Source: Luteolibacter ambystomatis (GTDB lineage Bacteria > Verrucomicrobiota > Verrucomicrobiia > Verrucomicrobiales > Akkermansiaceae). From it: 64,000 nucleotides of DNA. Below the pieces are notes generated by a model that did no database searches, had not been told where the DNA came from, and worked only from the letters and a program-made list of their open reading frames with translations. This document shows positions 8,645-17,317 of this stretch, one piece after another. The stretch covers positions 4,599,754 to 4,663,753 of the forward strand of contig NZ_CP073100.1 in NCBI RefSeq assembly GCF_018137965.1. Direction: 5' to 3'. Position numbers and translations under genes: made by a program. Each line of letters begins with the position of its first letter. Positions within the stretch are counted from its first letter, which is position 1.

Positions 8645-8767
8645 ATGAAAAAGACTCGCACACCTCTCCGCGCCGGCCATTCGCACGAACACGCTGGTCT
8701 CATCAACTACCTCGCCCTGATGCACGCCATCTCCCATCCGGAGCCGGCTGAAGCAGGCGGGCATTGA
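8645..8767 (+). CDS. Possible 40-residue micro-ORF
   Basis: A short frame from ATG 8645 encodes a basic, His-rich start (KKTRTPLRAGHSHEHAGLIN) and ends PEPAEAGGH. I recognise no family and see no Shine-Dalgarno. It is listed because it lies in the otherwise gene-free stretch 8359-8804, just ahead of a convincing small lipoprotein gene. The frame stays open upstream, so a longer form is possible. It may not be translated. Confidence 0.25.
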   Translation: MKKTRTPLRAGHSHEHAGLINYLALMHAISHPEPAEAGGH

Positions 8768-8804
8768 GCGGAGGGGGCCTCAACCCCGTCCGTATCCAAA
8801 TCAA

Positions 8805-8948
8805 ATGAAACCGTCCCTTCGTTCCCTTCTCAAGATCGCCCTCGCTGCCCTTGCCGGAGCCGCCCTCAGTTCCTGCGGTACCGTCGCTGGCTTCGGCCAC
8901 GATGTTCACAAGGCCGGGCGTGCGATCGAACGCACCGCCAACAGTTGA
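8805..8948 (+). CDS. Entericidin-like small lipoprotein
   Basis: This 47-residue protein has a signal sequence with a lipobox ending ALSSC at Cys24, followed by GTVAGFGHDVHKAGRAIERTA. This is the pattern of the EcnA/EcnB entericidin family, with a short mature part containing the conserved G-x-D-x-x-x-A-G-x-x-I core. Such lipoproteins are membrane-anchored and are linked to stress or toxicity in enterobacteria, but that role cannot be assumed here. It lies 6 nt before a DUF2383 gene, so the two are probably co-transcribed stress genes. Confidence 0.82.
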   Translation: MKPSLRSLLKIALAALAGAALSSCGTVAGFGHDVHKAGRAIERTANS

Positions 8949-8954
8949 ACTTCC

Positions 8955-9455
8955 ATGAACACCACCGTCGCCGAGCCTTCCGCCAAATCCCCTGATGCCA
9001 CCGAAGTCCGGGCGAGCCGGATGCTCGGCGATCTGATCCGTGTGTGCCGTGATGGCGAGGACTTCCATCGCTCGGCCGCCGAGCGTTGCGTGTCCGATTC
9101 GATGAGGGCCCACCTCATGGAGCGCTCGCATCAGCGAGCGGGTTTCGTGGCGGCGCTGCAAACTTTACAGCGCCGTCACGGGGGGGATTCCGTCCGGGAA
9201 AGCGGCTCCGTGGCGGCAGCACACCGGACTTGGAATGAAATGCGGGACGCTTTCTCCCCCATCACGGATGAGGCGATTCTCTCCGACTTGGACGCCGCCG
9301 AAGCCTCGGCGATCCAAGGCTATCGCAACATTCTCAATGATTTTCCGGCCGGACTCTACCCTGCGGACGCGGCGGTGATTGCCTTCCACCTGCGGGAAAT
9401 CGGTCGCTCGCGCGACAGCCTCCGGGCGCTGCAAACTGCCAATTTGGCTGGCTGA
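8955..9455 (+). CDS. PA2169/DUF2383 four-helix-bundle protein
   Basis: This 166-residue protein matches the PA2169-type DUF2383 family, a ferritin-like four-helix bundle often found with stress genes. Helix segments carry the expected pattern: LIRVCRDGEDFHRSAAERC near residue 28, MRAHLMERSHQRAGFVAALQ near 50, and ILSDLDAAEASAIQGYRN near 107. No signal peptide is visible, so it should be cytoplasmic. Metal binding is not established for the family. It directly follows the entericidin-like lipoprotein gene and probably shares its transcript. Confidence 0.85.
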   Translation: MNTTVAEPSAKSPDATEVRASRMLGDLIRVCRDGEDFHRSAAERCVSDSMRAHLMERSHQRAGFVAALQTLQRRHGGDSVRESGSVAAAHRTWNEMRDAFSPITDEAILSDLDAAEASAIQGYRNILNDFPAGLYPADAAVIAFHLREIGRSRDSLRALQTANLAG

Positions 9456-9512
9456 AATCCCCGATTGGAAAGAGGCGTGAAACGGTTAACGTAGCGGCGT
9501 TTTTTGCGCTCT

Positions 9513-11597
9513 ATGTACTCCGTCTTGTCCCGATCCGCCGTGGTCATGATTCTGGCATCCACCGCCCATGGTGCGGTGGACCTGAACAATGAAGCCGCCC
9601 TGCAGACCACCGCGACCACACCGCAAGGTCGTCATGAACTGGCGGTGGCGGAACTGAAACGGATCGCGGGTCCGGAGCTGGACAAGATGAGCGGTGTCTC
9701 GGACACCCGCTGGTTTGCCCAGGATCTGCTGGCCTCCAAGGAGCGGATGGCGGATCTGATGTTGTCCGGTCCGTTGGAGAATCCGGCGAAATCGCTGCGC
9801 ATTCTTGCCGCGATCTGGAAAATGGATCCGAAAGGCGTGGCGGACCGCCGCGAACAGACCACTGCGGCAGCCGTGGCGCTGATGTTCGCCAAGGACAAGT
9901 GGCCGGAGGATCGTGCCTTGGATCGCTACAAGTATTACCGCGATTCGCGGGTGGCGGGAAAACTCCACCCGCAGTTCGATACCTTCGACACATGGGAGAA
10001 ACGCTTCGTCGTTTCCGGCGGCCAGAATGGCGGATGGTCGGACAATGGTGCCGCCTGGGGTGACGACTCGCTGGTGTGGCTGCGTGACAACGTGAAGCTC
10101 ACCGCGAAGGAATACACCGGCGCATGCTGGCAGGCTCCTTACAAGCTGAACAATCTCTTCGGCGATTCCATCCACGGCGCGAATTACTACGCGCCTTTTA
10201 AGAACGAGATCCACGCCGAGCGTGTACGCGATGTCGGTGGTGTTTGTGGATCGCTGTCCCACTACGGGGCGAATGCGGCGCGTGCCAACGGTCTGCCCGC
10301 GACGACGATGGGCGAGCCCGGCCATTGCGCGTACACGGTACGTGTTGCGCGTGGCGATTGGGAACCGGCCTATTCACTTTCCTGGCAACGCGGTCTTCAC
10401 ATCAGCCTGTGGGGCACCACCTGGACCCAGCTCGTCCTTCAGGAAAAGATTTTCGACGACAAGGCATCCTACGACCGCTGCATGGCCCACGTCTGGCAGG
10501 CGCGTGCCTTGAAGAGCAAGAACCCCGTGCTCGCCGAGCTGGCCTATCAGGCGGCTTTGGAAACCCAGCCGATCAACTACCCCGTGTGGTGCGAATCGGT
10601 GGAGTTCCTCCGGGATGTCCGCAAGCCGGATGCACAGGCTTGGGAGATCATCGGCAAGTCCGTGGGAGCTGCCCTGGCTGCTTATCCGGAAGCCGCTTGG
10701 GACGTGCTGTCCCGCATCGACGAAGCCGCATTCAAGGCGCTGCCTGCCGACCGGCGGATGGCGTTCTTCCTGAAGTATCACGAGCAGATCGCGAAGCAGG
10801 AGGGCCCGGCGATGTGGGAATACGAGAAAGCGCTCGACGATCAGGCGAAGGCCCTCGGCGGCGATCCCAAGCAGGAGCTTGTGTTCTTCGAGAAGGTGCT
10901 GGCGATCCAGTCCGCATCGAAGTCGTGGTTCGCCCCGACCATCGCGTGGGGACAGAAACGTTTTGCGGCCGATGGCGGATCCACGAATGCGTTCTTCGCC
11001 GCGCTGGGCCGGGTTTTCTCATCGGCTGCCTCCGGCGCGAACCAAGATGGACTGAAGAGCGCGCTCGGGCCCGCGATCCTCGCGGCGGAAGCGGCTGGCA
11101 ATGTGGATGCCTTCCAATCGCTCGGCCGGGCCGGGCGTTCGTTTTCGAAGAGTGCTCCGCTGAAAGCGGAACCCTTCCCCGGTGACTTGCTATCTTCCGG
11201 CGGCATCCTGAAAATATCCTCCACCTGCCAGTGGGATCATCCGGAAAACCACTGGGGTATCCTGGAGGAAGACGGCGGCTCGTTCCACACCGACAAGCAG
11301 GTCCGGCCGAATGTCGTGGCCCGTCTCGGCAAACTCGGCGACCTCAGCGGCATCGTGATTCTCGGCAGCGACTACGGCCAGAACGGCAGCCGTCAGATGC
11401 CATTGAAGATCTCGGTATCCGAGGATGGATCGACCTGGCATGAGGTTTTCCGCACCACCGAGCAACAGGGCCCGTGGCGCATCCCGCTCTCCGGCAAGGC
11501 AACGCGGGTCCAGTATGTGAAAGCGGAGCGCGATGACGATCGCACCGAGTTCTTCCACCTCGCGGGCATCCGCGTTTACGGCCGCCGCCTCCAATAA
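9513..11597 (+). CDS. Exported transglutaminase-like protein with discoidin-like C-terminus
   Basis: This 694-residue protein has a signal peptide (MYSVLSRSAVVMILASTAHG). The central part contains VCGSLSHYGANAARANGLPA followed by GEPGHCAYTVRV, the Cys-(about 25)-His spacing of a transglutaminase-like fold (Cys245, His271). The catalytic Asp expected after the Trp of a W-x-P-x-D motif is Tyr in WEPAY, so the triad looks incomplete. The region 300-560 is helical, TPR-like. The last 115 residues resemble a carbohydrate-binding F5/8 type C domain. ATG 9513 is preferred to a TTG at 9504. A thioredoxin-fold gene follows 21 nt later. Function is unknown. Confidence 0.72.
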   Translation: MYSVLSRSAVVMILASTAHGAVDLNNEAALQTTATTPQGRHELAVAELKRIAGPELDKMSGVSDTRWFAQDLLASKERMADLMLSGPLENPAKSLRILAAIWKMDPKGVADRREQTTAAAVALMFAKDKWPEDRALDRYKYYRDSRVAGKLHPQFDTFDTWEKRFVVSGGQNGGWSDNGAAWGDDSLVWLRDNVKLTAKEYTGACWQAPYKLNNLFGDSIHGANYYAPFKNEIHAERVRDVGGVCGSLSHYGANAARANGLPATTMGEPGHCAYTVRVARGDWEPAYSLSWQRGLHISLWGTTWTQLVLQEKIFDDKASYDRCMAHVWQARALKSKNPVLAELAYQAALETQPINYPVWCESVEFLRDVRKPDAQAWEIIGKSVGAALAAYPEAAWDVLSRIDEAAFKALPADRRMAFFLKYHEQIAKQEGPAMWEYEKALDDQAKALGGDPKQELVFFEKVLAIQSASKSWFAPTIAWGQKRFAADGGSTNAFFAALGRVFSSAASGANQDGLKSALGPAILAAEAAGNVDAFQSLGRAGRSFSKSAPLKAEPFPGDLLSSGGILKISSTCQWDHPENHWGILEEDGGSFHTDKQVRPNVVARLGKLGDLSGIVILGSDYGQNGSRQMPLKISVSEDGSTWHEVFRTTEQQGPWRIPLSGKATRVQYVKAERDDDRTEFFHLAGIRVYGRRLQ

Positions 11598-11618
11598 ACC
11601 TCCACCACCATTCCGATC

Positions 11619-12536
11619 ATGATGCGTTCTTTCATCGGCGGCCTGTGCGTGGCCGCATGCCTTTCCACCGCCTTCGGCCAGCGTGTGGCGGATTTCACCG
11701 CCGCGCTTGAGCAGGCAAAGGGTTCCAAGGCGGATATCGCCGTGTTCATCCATGGTTCCGATTGGAACCGCCCGGGTGAAGCGGCGGCGAAGATCTGGAA
11801 CGATCCTCGTTTCCTCAGCGGGATCGGTTCCGATGTGCTGCTGATGGACATCGACCGCAAGGAAGCTCCCACTGATGCCGACAAGGCTCTGGCGAAGCGC
11901 AACGAGAAGGGCAATGCGGATGTCCGCAGCGTGCCGGCGGTGGTGGTGTTCGATTGCGAGGGCCGCATGGTCGGTTCGCTTGCCGGCACCGCCGAAATCG
12001 ATGCCGCGGGAGGGCTCATTCCAGCCACCAAGAAGCTGCTTGCGACCCGCCGCGAACGTGATGATTTTTGGAAAACCGCCGCGGGTGCTTCCGGCATGAT
12101 GAAAGCCGGACGTCTTGGCCAAGGCCTCGACCGCATGAACCTCGGCCTCGGGCCGAAGGGCGCTTACAAGCCGGTGTTCGAAGAGATGAAGAAGGCGGAC
12201 CCGGAGGACAAATCCGGCTACATCGCCAAGTATTCGTTCTCCGGCGAGAAGCTCGTGGATCTCGCCTTGGGCAAGGCGGAGAAGAAGGAGTTCACCGATG
12301 CCGAGAAGGAACTCGACAAGTGGTCGGCCAATCCACGGCTCTCACCGAAGCAGAAGCAGGAAGTGGAAGCCGCGCGCTTCGCGCTCTACCAGCGCTGGCC
12401 GGAGAAAAAGGACAAGGTCCGTCCGACACTGGAGAAGATGCGCGACGTTGATCCGAAGTCGGAACTTGGCCAGGCCGCGGCGAACTACATCGAGATGCTC
12501 TTCAAGGAAAAGAAGAAGGGCGATCCGCAGGCGTGA
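11619..12536 (+). CDS. Exported thioredoxin-fold protein without CxxC
   Basis: This 305-residue protein has a signal peptide (SFIGGLCVAACLSTAFG). A thioredoxin-like domain follows at about 25-130: KADIAVFIHGSDWNRPGE, then VLLMDIDRKEAP, then the cis-Pro region VRSVPAVVVFDCEGRMVG. The usual CxxC is replaced by SDWN, so it should not act as a disulfide oxidoreductase. The C-terminal half is helical and charged, without recognised motifs. It follows the transglutaminase-like gene by 21 nt and is probably co-transcribed, suggesting a joint extracytoplasmic role. MMR and MR starts (11619 or 11622) are equivalent. Confidence 0.72.
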   Translation: MMRSFIGGLCVAACLSTAFGQRVADFTAALEQAKGSKADIAVFIHGSDWNRPGEAAAKIWNDPRFLSGIGSDVLLMDIDRKEAPTDADKALAKRNEKGNADVRSVPAVVVFDCEGRMVGSLAGTAEIDAAGGLIPATKKLLATRRERDDFWKTAAGASGMMKAGRLGQGLDRMNLGLGPKGAYKPVFEEMKKADPEDKSGYIAKYSFSGEKLVDLALGKAEKKEFTDAEKELDKWSANPRLSPKQKQEVEAARFALYQRWPEKKDKVRPTLEKMRDVDPKSELGQAAANYIEMLFKEKKKGDPQA

Positions 12537-12548
12537 GAGTTTTTCTTC

Positions 12549-12700
12549 GTAGCCGGATTGGTCACAATTCGGGCGGGGAGGACGAACCATCCAAGTGATG
12601 GCGTCCCTATCAAAAAGACATGCCCGCACGATCTTCCCGCATTCAAGTCGCAGGAAACTTCGCCAATCCACCCAGCCCGAACTGTCACCAGTCCGGCTAC
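12549..12700. repeat. REPIN-like inverted pair of GTAG-headed imperfect palindromes
   Basis: The arms 12549-12577 and 12672-12700 are inverted copies of 29 nt that match at 25 positions, separated by 94 nt. Each begins GTAG and folds on itself. The left arm pairs GGATTG with CAATTC and the right arm, read inward, pairs GGACTG with CAGTTC, so the two arms differ by a compensatory base-pair change. It lies between the thioredoxin-fold gene and the ClC gene. Confidence 0.7.
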
Positions 12701-12707
12701 AAAGAGG

Positions 12708-14483
12708 CTACGCCGCCACCGCCTGTTTCTTCGGCTTCCCGGCGAGGAACAGCAGCACATCCGTCTTCGTCACCGCTCCGAGCAGTTCACCAGTGATCGC
12801 GGTGACCGGCAGACGTTCGGCTTCGGCCTGGCCGAAGAGTTCGAGCGCCTCGTTCATCGTCTGGTCCGGCTGGAGGCGGGTGAAGTCGTCGCGCATCACA
12901 TCACGCGCGATCAGCAGCGATTCCAACTCGGGTTGGTCGAGGTAGGGCTTGATGTCGTGCAGCGAAACCACGCCGAGGAAGCGGTTGTCGTGGACGATGT
13001 GCAGGAACTCGTGACGGCTCTGGAGGAAGGCTCGGGCGACTTCGCCGAAGGTGGCATTCGGCGAGAGTGTGCCGGTGTCCGGCGTCATCAGGTCGCCGAC
13101 CTTGAGCGTGGCGAGATGCTGTGCGACAGCGGCGGCACCCTTGCGCTTGAGCGCCTCGCCATAGAGGGTTTCGGGTTTCAAAGAACGGCAGATGTAGTAG
13201 GCCACCACACTGGCCAGCATCACCGGCATCAGGATCTGATAGTTGAGCGTCAGCTCAAAGATCATGATGATGGCCATCACCGGCGCACCGGTTGCCGCAG
13301 CAAGGAAAGCTCCCATTCCGATCAGGCCGAATGCTCCGGGCTCCATGCCCCATGCCGGGAATAAGGAGCACATGGCGATGCCGAACAGGTAGCCGAATGC
13401 CGCACCAGCGAAGAGCGTGGGCGTGAATACACCGCCCACCGCGCCGGAGCCGAAAGTGGCTGCTGTGGCCAGCAGCTTGCAGATGAGCACGACGGCCAGT
13501 GCCTGCCATGCCCAAGGCTTGGTCAGAACGTCGATCACCAGTTCGCGGCCGTTTCCAACTACTTCCGGACGAAACACCGTGATCGCGCCGACAATGAGCC
13601 CACCGAGCGCCAGCTTCACCCAGACCGGTGCTTTCAGCAGCGAAAACGCGCGTTCGCCGCCCTTCATCAGCGATAGGAACATCGGCGTGGCCAGACCGCA
13701 GGCGATACCCAGTCCCACATAAGGCAGCAATTCCGCGTTGGAATGCAGCGTGAAGGCTTCACCGCCTTCCAGGATCGCCGCATCGCCCTCGTGGGCGCGG
13801 ATGGTCAAGGTGGCGATGACCGAGGAGATCACCAGAGGGCCGAAGGCTTCCATCGCCACCGATCCCAGCACGATCTCCGCCACGAAAAACGCTCCGGCGA
13901 TGGGGGCGTGGTAGGCGCTGGCGATACCGGCAGCCGCACCGCAGGCCACGAGCTGGCGCTTGCGCGCGAGCGGGAACTTCAGCCATCGGCCGAGGACCGA
14001 AGCCACCAGCGAGGAGAGCTGGACCAGGGGGCCTTCGCGACCGATCGACGCGCCGGAAGCGCCGGAGAACCACGCTGAAACGGATTTCACCAGGCTGACC
14101 CGCACCGAGAGGTTCCCATCTCCGACGACCACGGCCTCCATGTAGTCGGTGGAATTGGCCTGTGCTTTGAAGCGGGTGCGGAAAAGGAGCGTGAGTCCGG
14201 CCAACAAACCACCGATGGTCGGGATCAGCAGCCGCCGCCATGTCGGCATGGATTTGAAGCTCGCAATTTCCGTCTGATGGAATCCGGTGAACAGGTGGTG
14301 CAGCCACTCGGTTGCTTCCTTGAACGCAATGGACGTCCAAGCTCCAAGGAAGCCGATGATCGCGGCCCACAACAGGGTGGCCTGGAGTTCATTGAAGCGG
14401 AGGCGCTCGCCCAGCCAGATCCGCACGCGGACCAGCCGACGTATGAATTTGCTCATGCCGGCCGTGCCGTCCGCTTCGGTCAT
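12708..14483 (-). CDS. ClC-family chloride channel/transporter with two CBS domains
   Basis: This 591-residue inner-membrane protein has about ten hydrophobic helices. The ClC signature GASIGREGPLVQ lies near residue 165, with the gating Glu present. AGAFFVAEIVLGSVAMEAFG and SGAVGGVFTPTLFAGAAFG follow. The C-terminal 130 residues form a CBS pair (VGDLMTPDTGTLSPNATFGE, then ARDVMRDDFTRLQPDQTM), which usually senses nucleotides or ionic strength. The ATG at 14483 overlaps the stop of the PTS IIA gene as ATGA. That suggests co-translation and possible control by a phosphorylatable partner. Whether it is a channel or an H+/Cl- antiporter cannot be settled here. Confidence 0.9.
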   Translation of the reverse strand: MTEADGTAGMSKFIRRLVRVRIWLGERLRFNELQATLLWAAIIGFLGAWTSIAFKEATEWLHHLFTGFHQTEIASFKSMPTWRRLLIPTIGGLLAGLTLLFRTRFKAQANSTDYMEAVVVGDGNLSVRVSLVKSVSAWFSGASGASIGREGPLVQLSSLVASVLGRWLKFPLARKRQLVACGAAAGIASAYHAPIAGAFFVAEIVLGSVAMEAFGPLVISSVIATLTIRAHEGDAAILEGGEAFTLHSNAELLPYVGLGIACGLATPMFLSLMKGGERAFSLLKAPVWVKLALGGLIVGAITVFRPEVVGNGRELVIDVLTKPWAWQALAVVLICKLLATAATFGSGAVGGVFTPTLFAGAAFGYLFGIAMCSLFPAWGMEPGAFGLIGMGAFLAAATGAPVMAIIMIFELTLNYQILMPVMLASVVAYYICRSLKPETLYGEALKRKGAAAVAQHLATLKVGDLMTPDTGTLSPNATFGEVARAFLQSRHEFLHIVHDNRFLGVVSLHDIKPYLDQPELESLLIARDVMRDDFTRLQPDQTMNEALELFGQAEAERLPVTAITGELLGAVTKTDVLLFLAGKPKKQAVAA

Positions 14484-14920
14484 GCGAGCGCTTGGGTGAA
14501 TGCCACGGCGTCCTGCGCCTCCAGCAGTTGCTTCACCACTTCCGGATCGCGCAGGCGGCGGGCCAGTGCGGCGGTGGTGGCCAGATGTTCCGCCACGCGG
14601 TGGGGCGGGATGCCATAGAGGAAGATGAGTCGCACGGGCGTCTGGTTCTCCCCGAAGTTCACATGCTGCTTGCAGCGGGCCATCGCGAAGACGACCTCCT
14701 TCACCTGTGAGGTGCGGGCATGGGGCATGGCGATGCCATTGCCGAGCAGCGGGGGATTGATCTTCTGCCGCTCGAACACGGCCTCGGCGAAGGCGGGTTG
14801 GTCGAGCACTTCCGGGTTGCCTTCCAGCAGGCCGATCACCGCGCTGATCGCTTCGTCTTCCGTGGAAACATCGAGATCGAGGAGGAGTGGAGCATTCGGC
14901 GGCAACACGGGTGAACTCAT
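14480..14920 (-). CDS. PTS IIA (EIIA-Fru/PtsN-type) domain protein
   Basis: This 146-residue single-domain protein is of the PTS EIIA type 2 family. The phospho-acceptor is present in GNGIAMPHARTSQVKEVV (His67), with the usual KINPPLLGNG lead-in. A later VRLIFLYGIPPHRVAEHLAT segment matches the family's second conserved block. No sugar-specific IIB or IIC gene is near, so a regulatory PtsN-like role is more likely than sugar uptake. It is translationally coupled (ATGA) to the ClC gene. The ATG at 14920 is preferred over one nine codons upstream because the aligned domain starts soon after. Confidence 0.87.
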   Translation of the reverse strand: MSSPVLPPNAPLLLDLDVSTEDEAISAVIGLLEGNPEVLDQPAFAEAVFERQKINPPLLGNGIAMPHARTSQVKEVVFAMARCKQHVNFGENQTPVRLIFLYGIPPHRVAEHLATTAALARRLRDPEVVKQLLEAQDAVAFTQALA

Positions 14921-14993
14921 TGGTCCCCCAATTAACCAAGCGGCCATGCAGGAACGCCACCAAAAAGAGGTCCCATCTTTGCCTAATCCTCCT

Positions 14994-15023
14994 CTGGCAC
15001 CGGACCGGGAATAGGCTTAGCGT
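14994..15023 (+). promoter_or_regulatory. Putative promoter of the FdhF/YdeP gene (possibly leaderless)
   Basis: CTGGCA at 14994-14999, an 18-nt spacer and TAGCGT at 15018-15023 resemble a sigma-70 promoter. Only 7 nt separate the -10 box from the GTG start at 15031, so transcription may begin at the start codon. Confidence 0.35.
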
Positions 15024-15030
15024 CTGATTC

Positions 15031-17298
15031 GTGAAGCCCGATGTGCCCGATGCCCGCCCGCCCGTGGAGGACCCCGGCGATTTACAGGTCAAACCGCCGA
15101 AGACCTGGGCCGTGGGCTTTCCGGCGGTGGCCTCGGCGATGTCCCAGATTGTGATGAAATCCGGCCTGCGCGGCACCCGTGCCCTGCTGGATCTCAACCA
15201 GTCCGGCGGATTTGATTGCCCGAGCTGTGCATGGCCGGACCCGGATCACCACCGCTCGATTGCGGAATTCTGCGAGAACGGAGCCAAGGCGGTTGCTTCC
15301 GAAGCGATGGGAAAGACCATCGGACGGGAGTTTTTCGCCGCGCATTCGGTGGAGCAGTTGGCGGAACAGAGCGATGCCTGGCACGATTTGCAGGGACGTT
15401 TGACGGAGCCGATGCTGCTGGAGGAGGGAGTCACCCATTACCAGCCGGTGGGCTGGGATCGCGCGTTTGCAATTCTGGCTGAAGAGCTGAGGGCACTCGT
15501 CTCGCCGAATGAGGCGCTGTTCTACACCTCCGGCCGCGCGAGCAACGAGGCGGCCTTTCTCTATCAACTTTTCGCCCGCGCCTACGGGACGAACAACCTG
15601 CCGGACTGCTCGAACATGTGCCACGAATCGAGCGGCACCGCGTTGAAGGCCGCCATCGGGGTCGGCAAGGGCACGGTGACGCTGGAGGATTTTTTGGAGG
15701 CGGAGACCATCCTCTGTGTGGGGCAGAATCCCGGGACGAATCATCCGCGGATGCTCACCACGCTGGCGCAAGCTGTGGCGAATGGCGCGAAGCTGGTCGC
15801 GGTGAACCCGCTGAAGGAAGCGGGCCTCACGGGGTTCGCGCATCCACAGGAGGTATTGGGCTTGCTCGGGAGGACTTCGCCCTTGGCGTCCACCTACCTG
15901 CAGGTGCGGGTGAATGGGGATCTAGCGTTGTTCCGTGGTGTCGCGAAGGCGATTCTGTCCGTGGGAGCGGAGGATGTTCCTTTCCTCTGCGAGCATGTAT
16001 CCGGTTACGAGAGTTATCGTAGTCAAGTGGAAGGGACGGCATGGGAGGAAATCGAGACGCTTTCCGGTATCGCACGAGTGAAGATCGAGGAGCTGGCGGC
16101 CCTGATGGTCCGCGGTGAGCGCCGCGTGATCACCTGCTGGGCGATGGGGCTTACCCAACACCGCAACGCGGTCGCCACGATCCGCGAGATCACGAACGTT
16201 CATTTGCTGCTCGGCGCGATCGGTCGTCCCGGGGCGGGGCTCTGTCCGGTGCGCGGACACAGCAACGTGCAGGGCGATCGCACGGTGGGCATTTGGGAAA
16301 AGATGCCGGAGTCCTTTATGGAGGCGTTGGATCAACAGGCGGGCATTGTTTCGCCGCGTGAGCACGGGCACGATACGGTGGCCTCCATTCTCGCGATGCA
16401 CCGCAGCGAAGCAAAGGTGTTCTTCGCGTTGGGCGGGAACTTCGCGCAGGCCACGCCGGATACGGATTTTACCGCCGCGGCGCTGAGGAATTGCAGGCTT
16501 ACCTGCCATGTCTCGACCAAGCTCAACCGCAGTCATTTGGTTCACGGTCGCCGCGCGTTGATCCTGCCATGCCTGGGGCGGACCGATCGCGATCACGGGC
16601 GGTTTGTTTCGTGCGAGAACTCGATGGGCGTGGTGCAGTCGTCGGAAGGGAGGCTTGAGCCGGTTTCAACGGAGCTGCTGAGCGAGTGCGAAATCGTGGC
16701 GCGAATGGCGGAGGCGGTTGCCGGTGACGTCGGCAACATCCGTTGGCGTTGGCTGGTGGAAGATTACGATCGTATCCGTGATTGGATTGAAGCGGTCGTG
16801 CCGGGTTTCGAGAGCTACAATGAACGTGTGCGCCAACCCGGTGGTTTCTACCTTCCGAATGCCGCAAAGGAACGGCGTTGGAACACCGACACAGGCAAAG
16901 CCAACTTTGCCGCCGGGCCGCTGGATGCCTTCACCCCCGCGCCGGGTTGCCTGATCCTCCAGACGATCCGCAGCCACGACCAGTTCAACACGACCATCTA
17001 TGGCATGAACGACCGCTATCGTGGCATCGGTCACGCGCGGCGCATCGTGCTGGTGAATCCCGATGACCTGGCGGAACGCGGGTTCAAGACGGGTGATCTG
17101 GTCGACCTCATCAGTGTGTGGGAAGATGGCGAGCGCGTGGCCCCGCGCTTTCAAGCCATCGCCTATGACATGCCGCGTGGTTCTGCCGCGGCATATTTCC
17201 CGGAGGCGAATGCATTGGTGCCCGTGCGCAGCACGGCGGAAGGCAGCAACACGCCGACGAGCAAATCGATCTCGGTGCGAATCACGGCTTCATGCTGA
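15031..17298 (+). CDS. FdhF/YdeP family molybdopterin oxidoreductase
   Basis: This 755-residue cytoplasmic protein belongs to the formate-dehydrogenase-like FdhF/YdeP family of molybdopterin enzymes. The N-terminal signature GGFDCPSCAWPDPDHH (Cys63, Cys66) and FCENGAKAVASEA (Cys81) is diagnostic. NMCHESSGTALKAAIGVGKG holds the family's near-cofactor Cys, and GQNPGTNHPRML and VRGHSNVQGDRT are cofactor-binding segments. The C-terminal molybdopterin-binding barrel is RSHDQFNTTIYGMNDRYRG. There is no in-frame TGA, so no selenocysteine. The true substrate of this family is unsettled. The start is GTG, with no Shine-Dalgarno, immediately after a possible -10 box. Confidence 0.9.
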   Translation: MKPDVPDARPPVEDPGDLQVKPPKTWAVGFPAVASAMSQIVMKSGLRGTRALLDLNQSGGFDCPSCAWPDPDHHRSIAEFCENGAKAVASEAMGKTIGREFFAAHSVEQLAEQSDAWHDLQGRLTEPMLLEEGVTHYQPVGWDRAFAILAEELRALVSPNEALFYTSGRASNEAAFLYQLFARAYGTNNLPDCSNMCHESSGTALKAAIGVGKGTVTLEDFLEAETILCVGQNPGTNHPRMLTTLAQAVANGAKLVAVNPLKEAGLTGFAHPQEVLGLLGRTSPLASTYLQVRVNGDLALFRGVAKAILSVGAEDVPFLCEHVSGYESYRSQVEGTAWEEIETLSGIARVKIEELAALMVRGERRVITCWAMGLTQHRNAVATIREITNVHLLLGAIGRPGAGLCPVRGHSNVQGDRTVGIWEKMPESFMEALDQQAGIVSPREHGHDTVASILAMHRSEAKVFFALGGNFAQATPDTDFTAAALRNCRLTCHVSTKLNRSHLVHGRRALILPCLGRTDRDHGRFVSCENSMGVVQSSEGRLEPVSTELLSECEIVARMAEAVAGDVGNIRWRWLVEDYDRIRDWIEAVVPGFESYNERVRQPGGFYLPNAAKERRWNTDTGKANFAAGPLDAFTPAPGCLILQTIRSHDQFNTTIYGMNDRYRGIGHARRIVLVNPDDLAERGFKTGDLVDLISVWEDGERVAPRFQAIAYDMPRGSAAAYFPEANALVPVRSTAEGSNTPTSKSISVRITASC

Positions 17299-17317
17299 GC
17301 CGTTCGGTTGACACCGC

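Noticed and set aside
15031..17298. Selenocysteine formate dehydrogenase.
   Set aside because: There is no in-frame TGA, the active-site region has Cys (NMCHES), and no SelA/SelB genes or SECIS-like element are visible.
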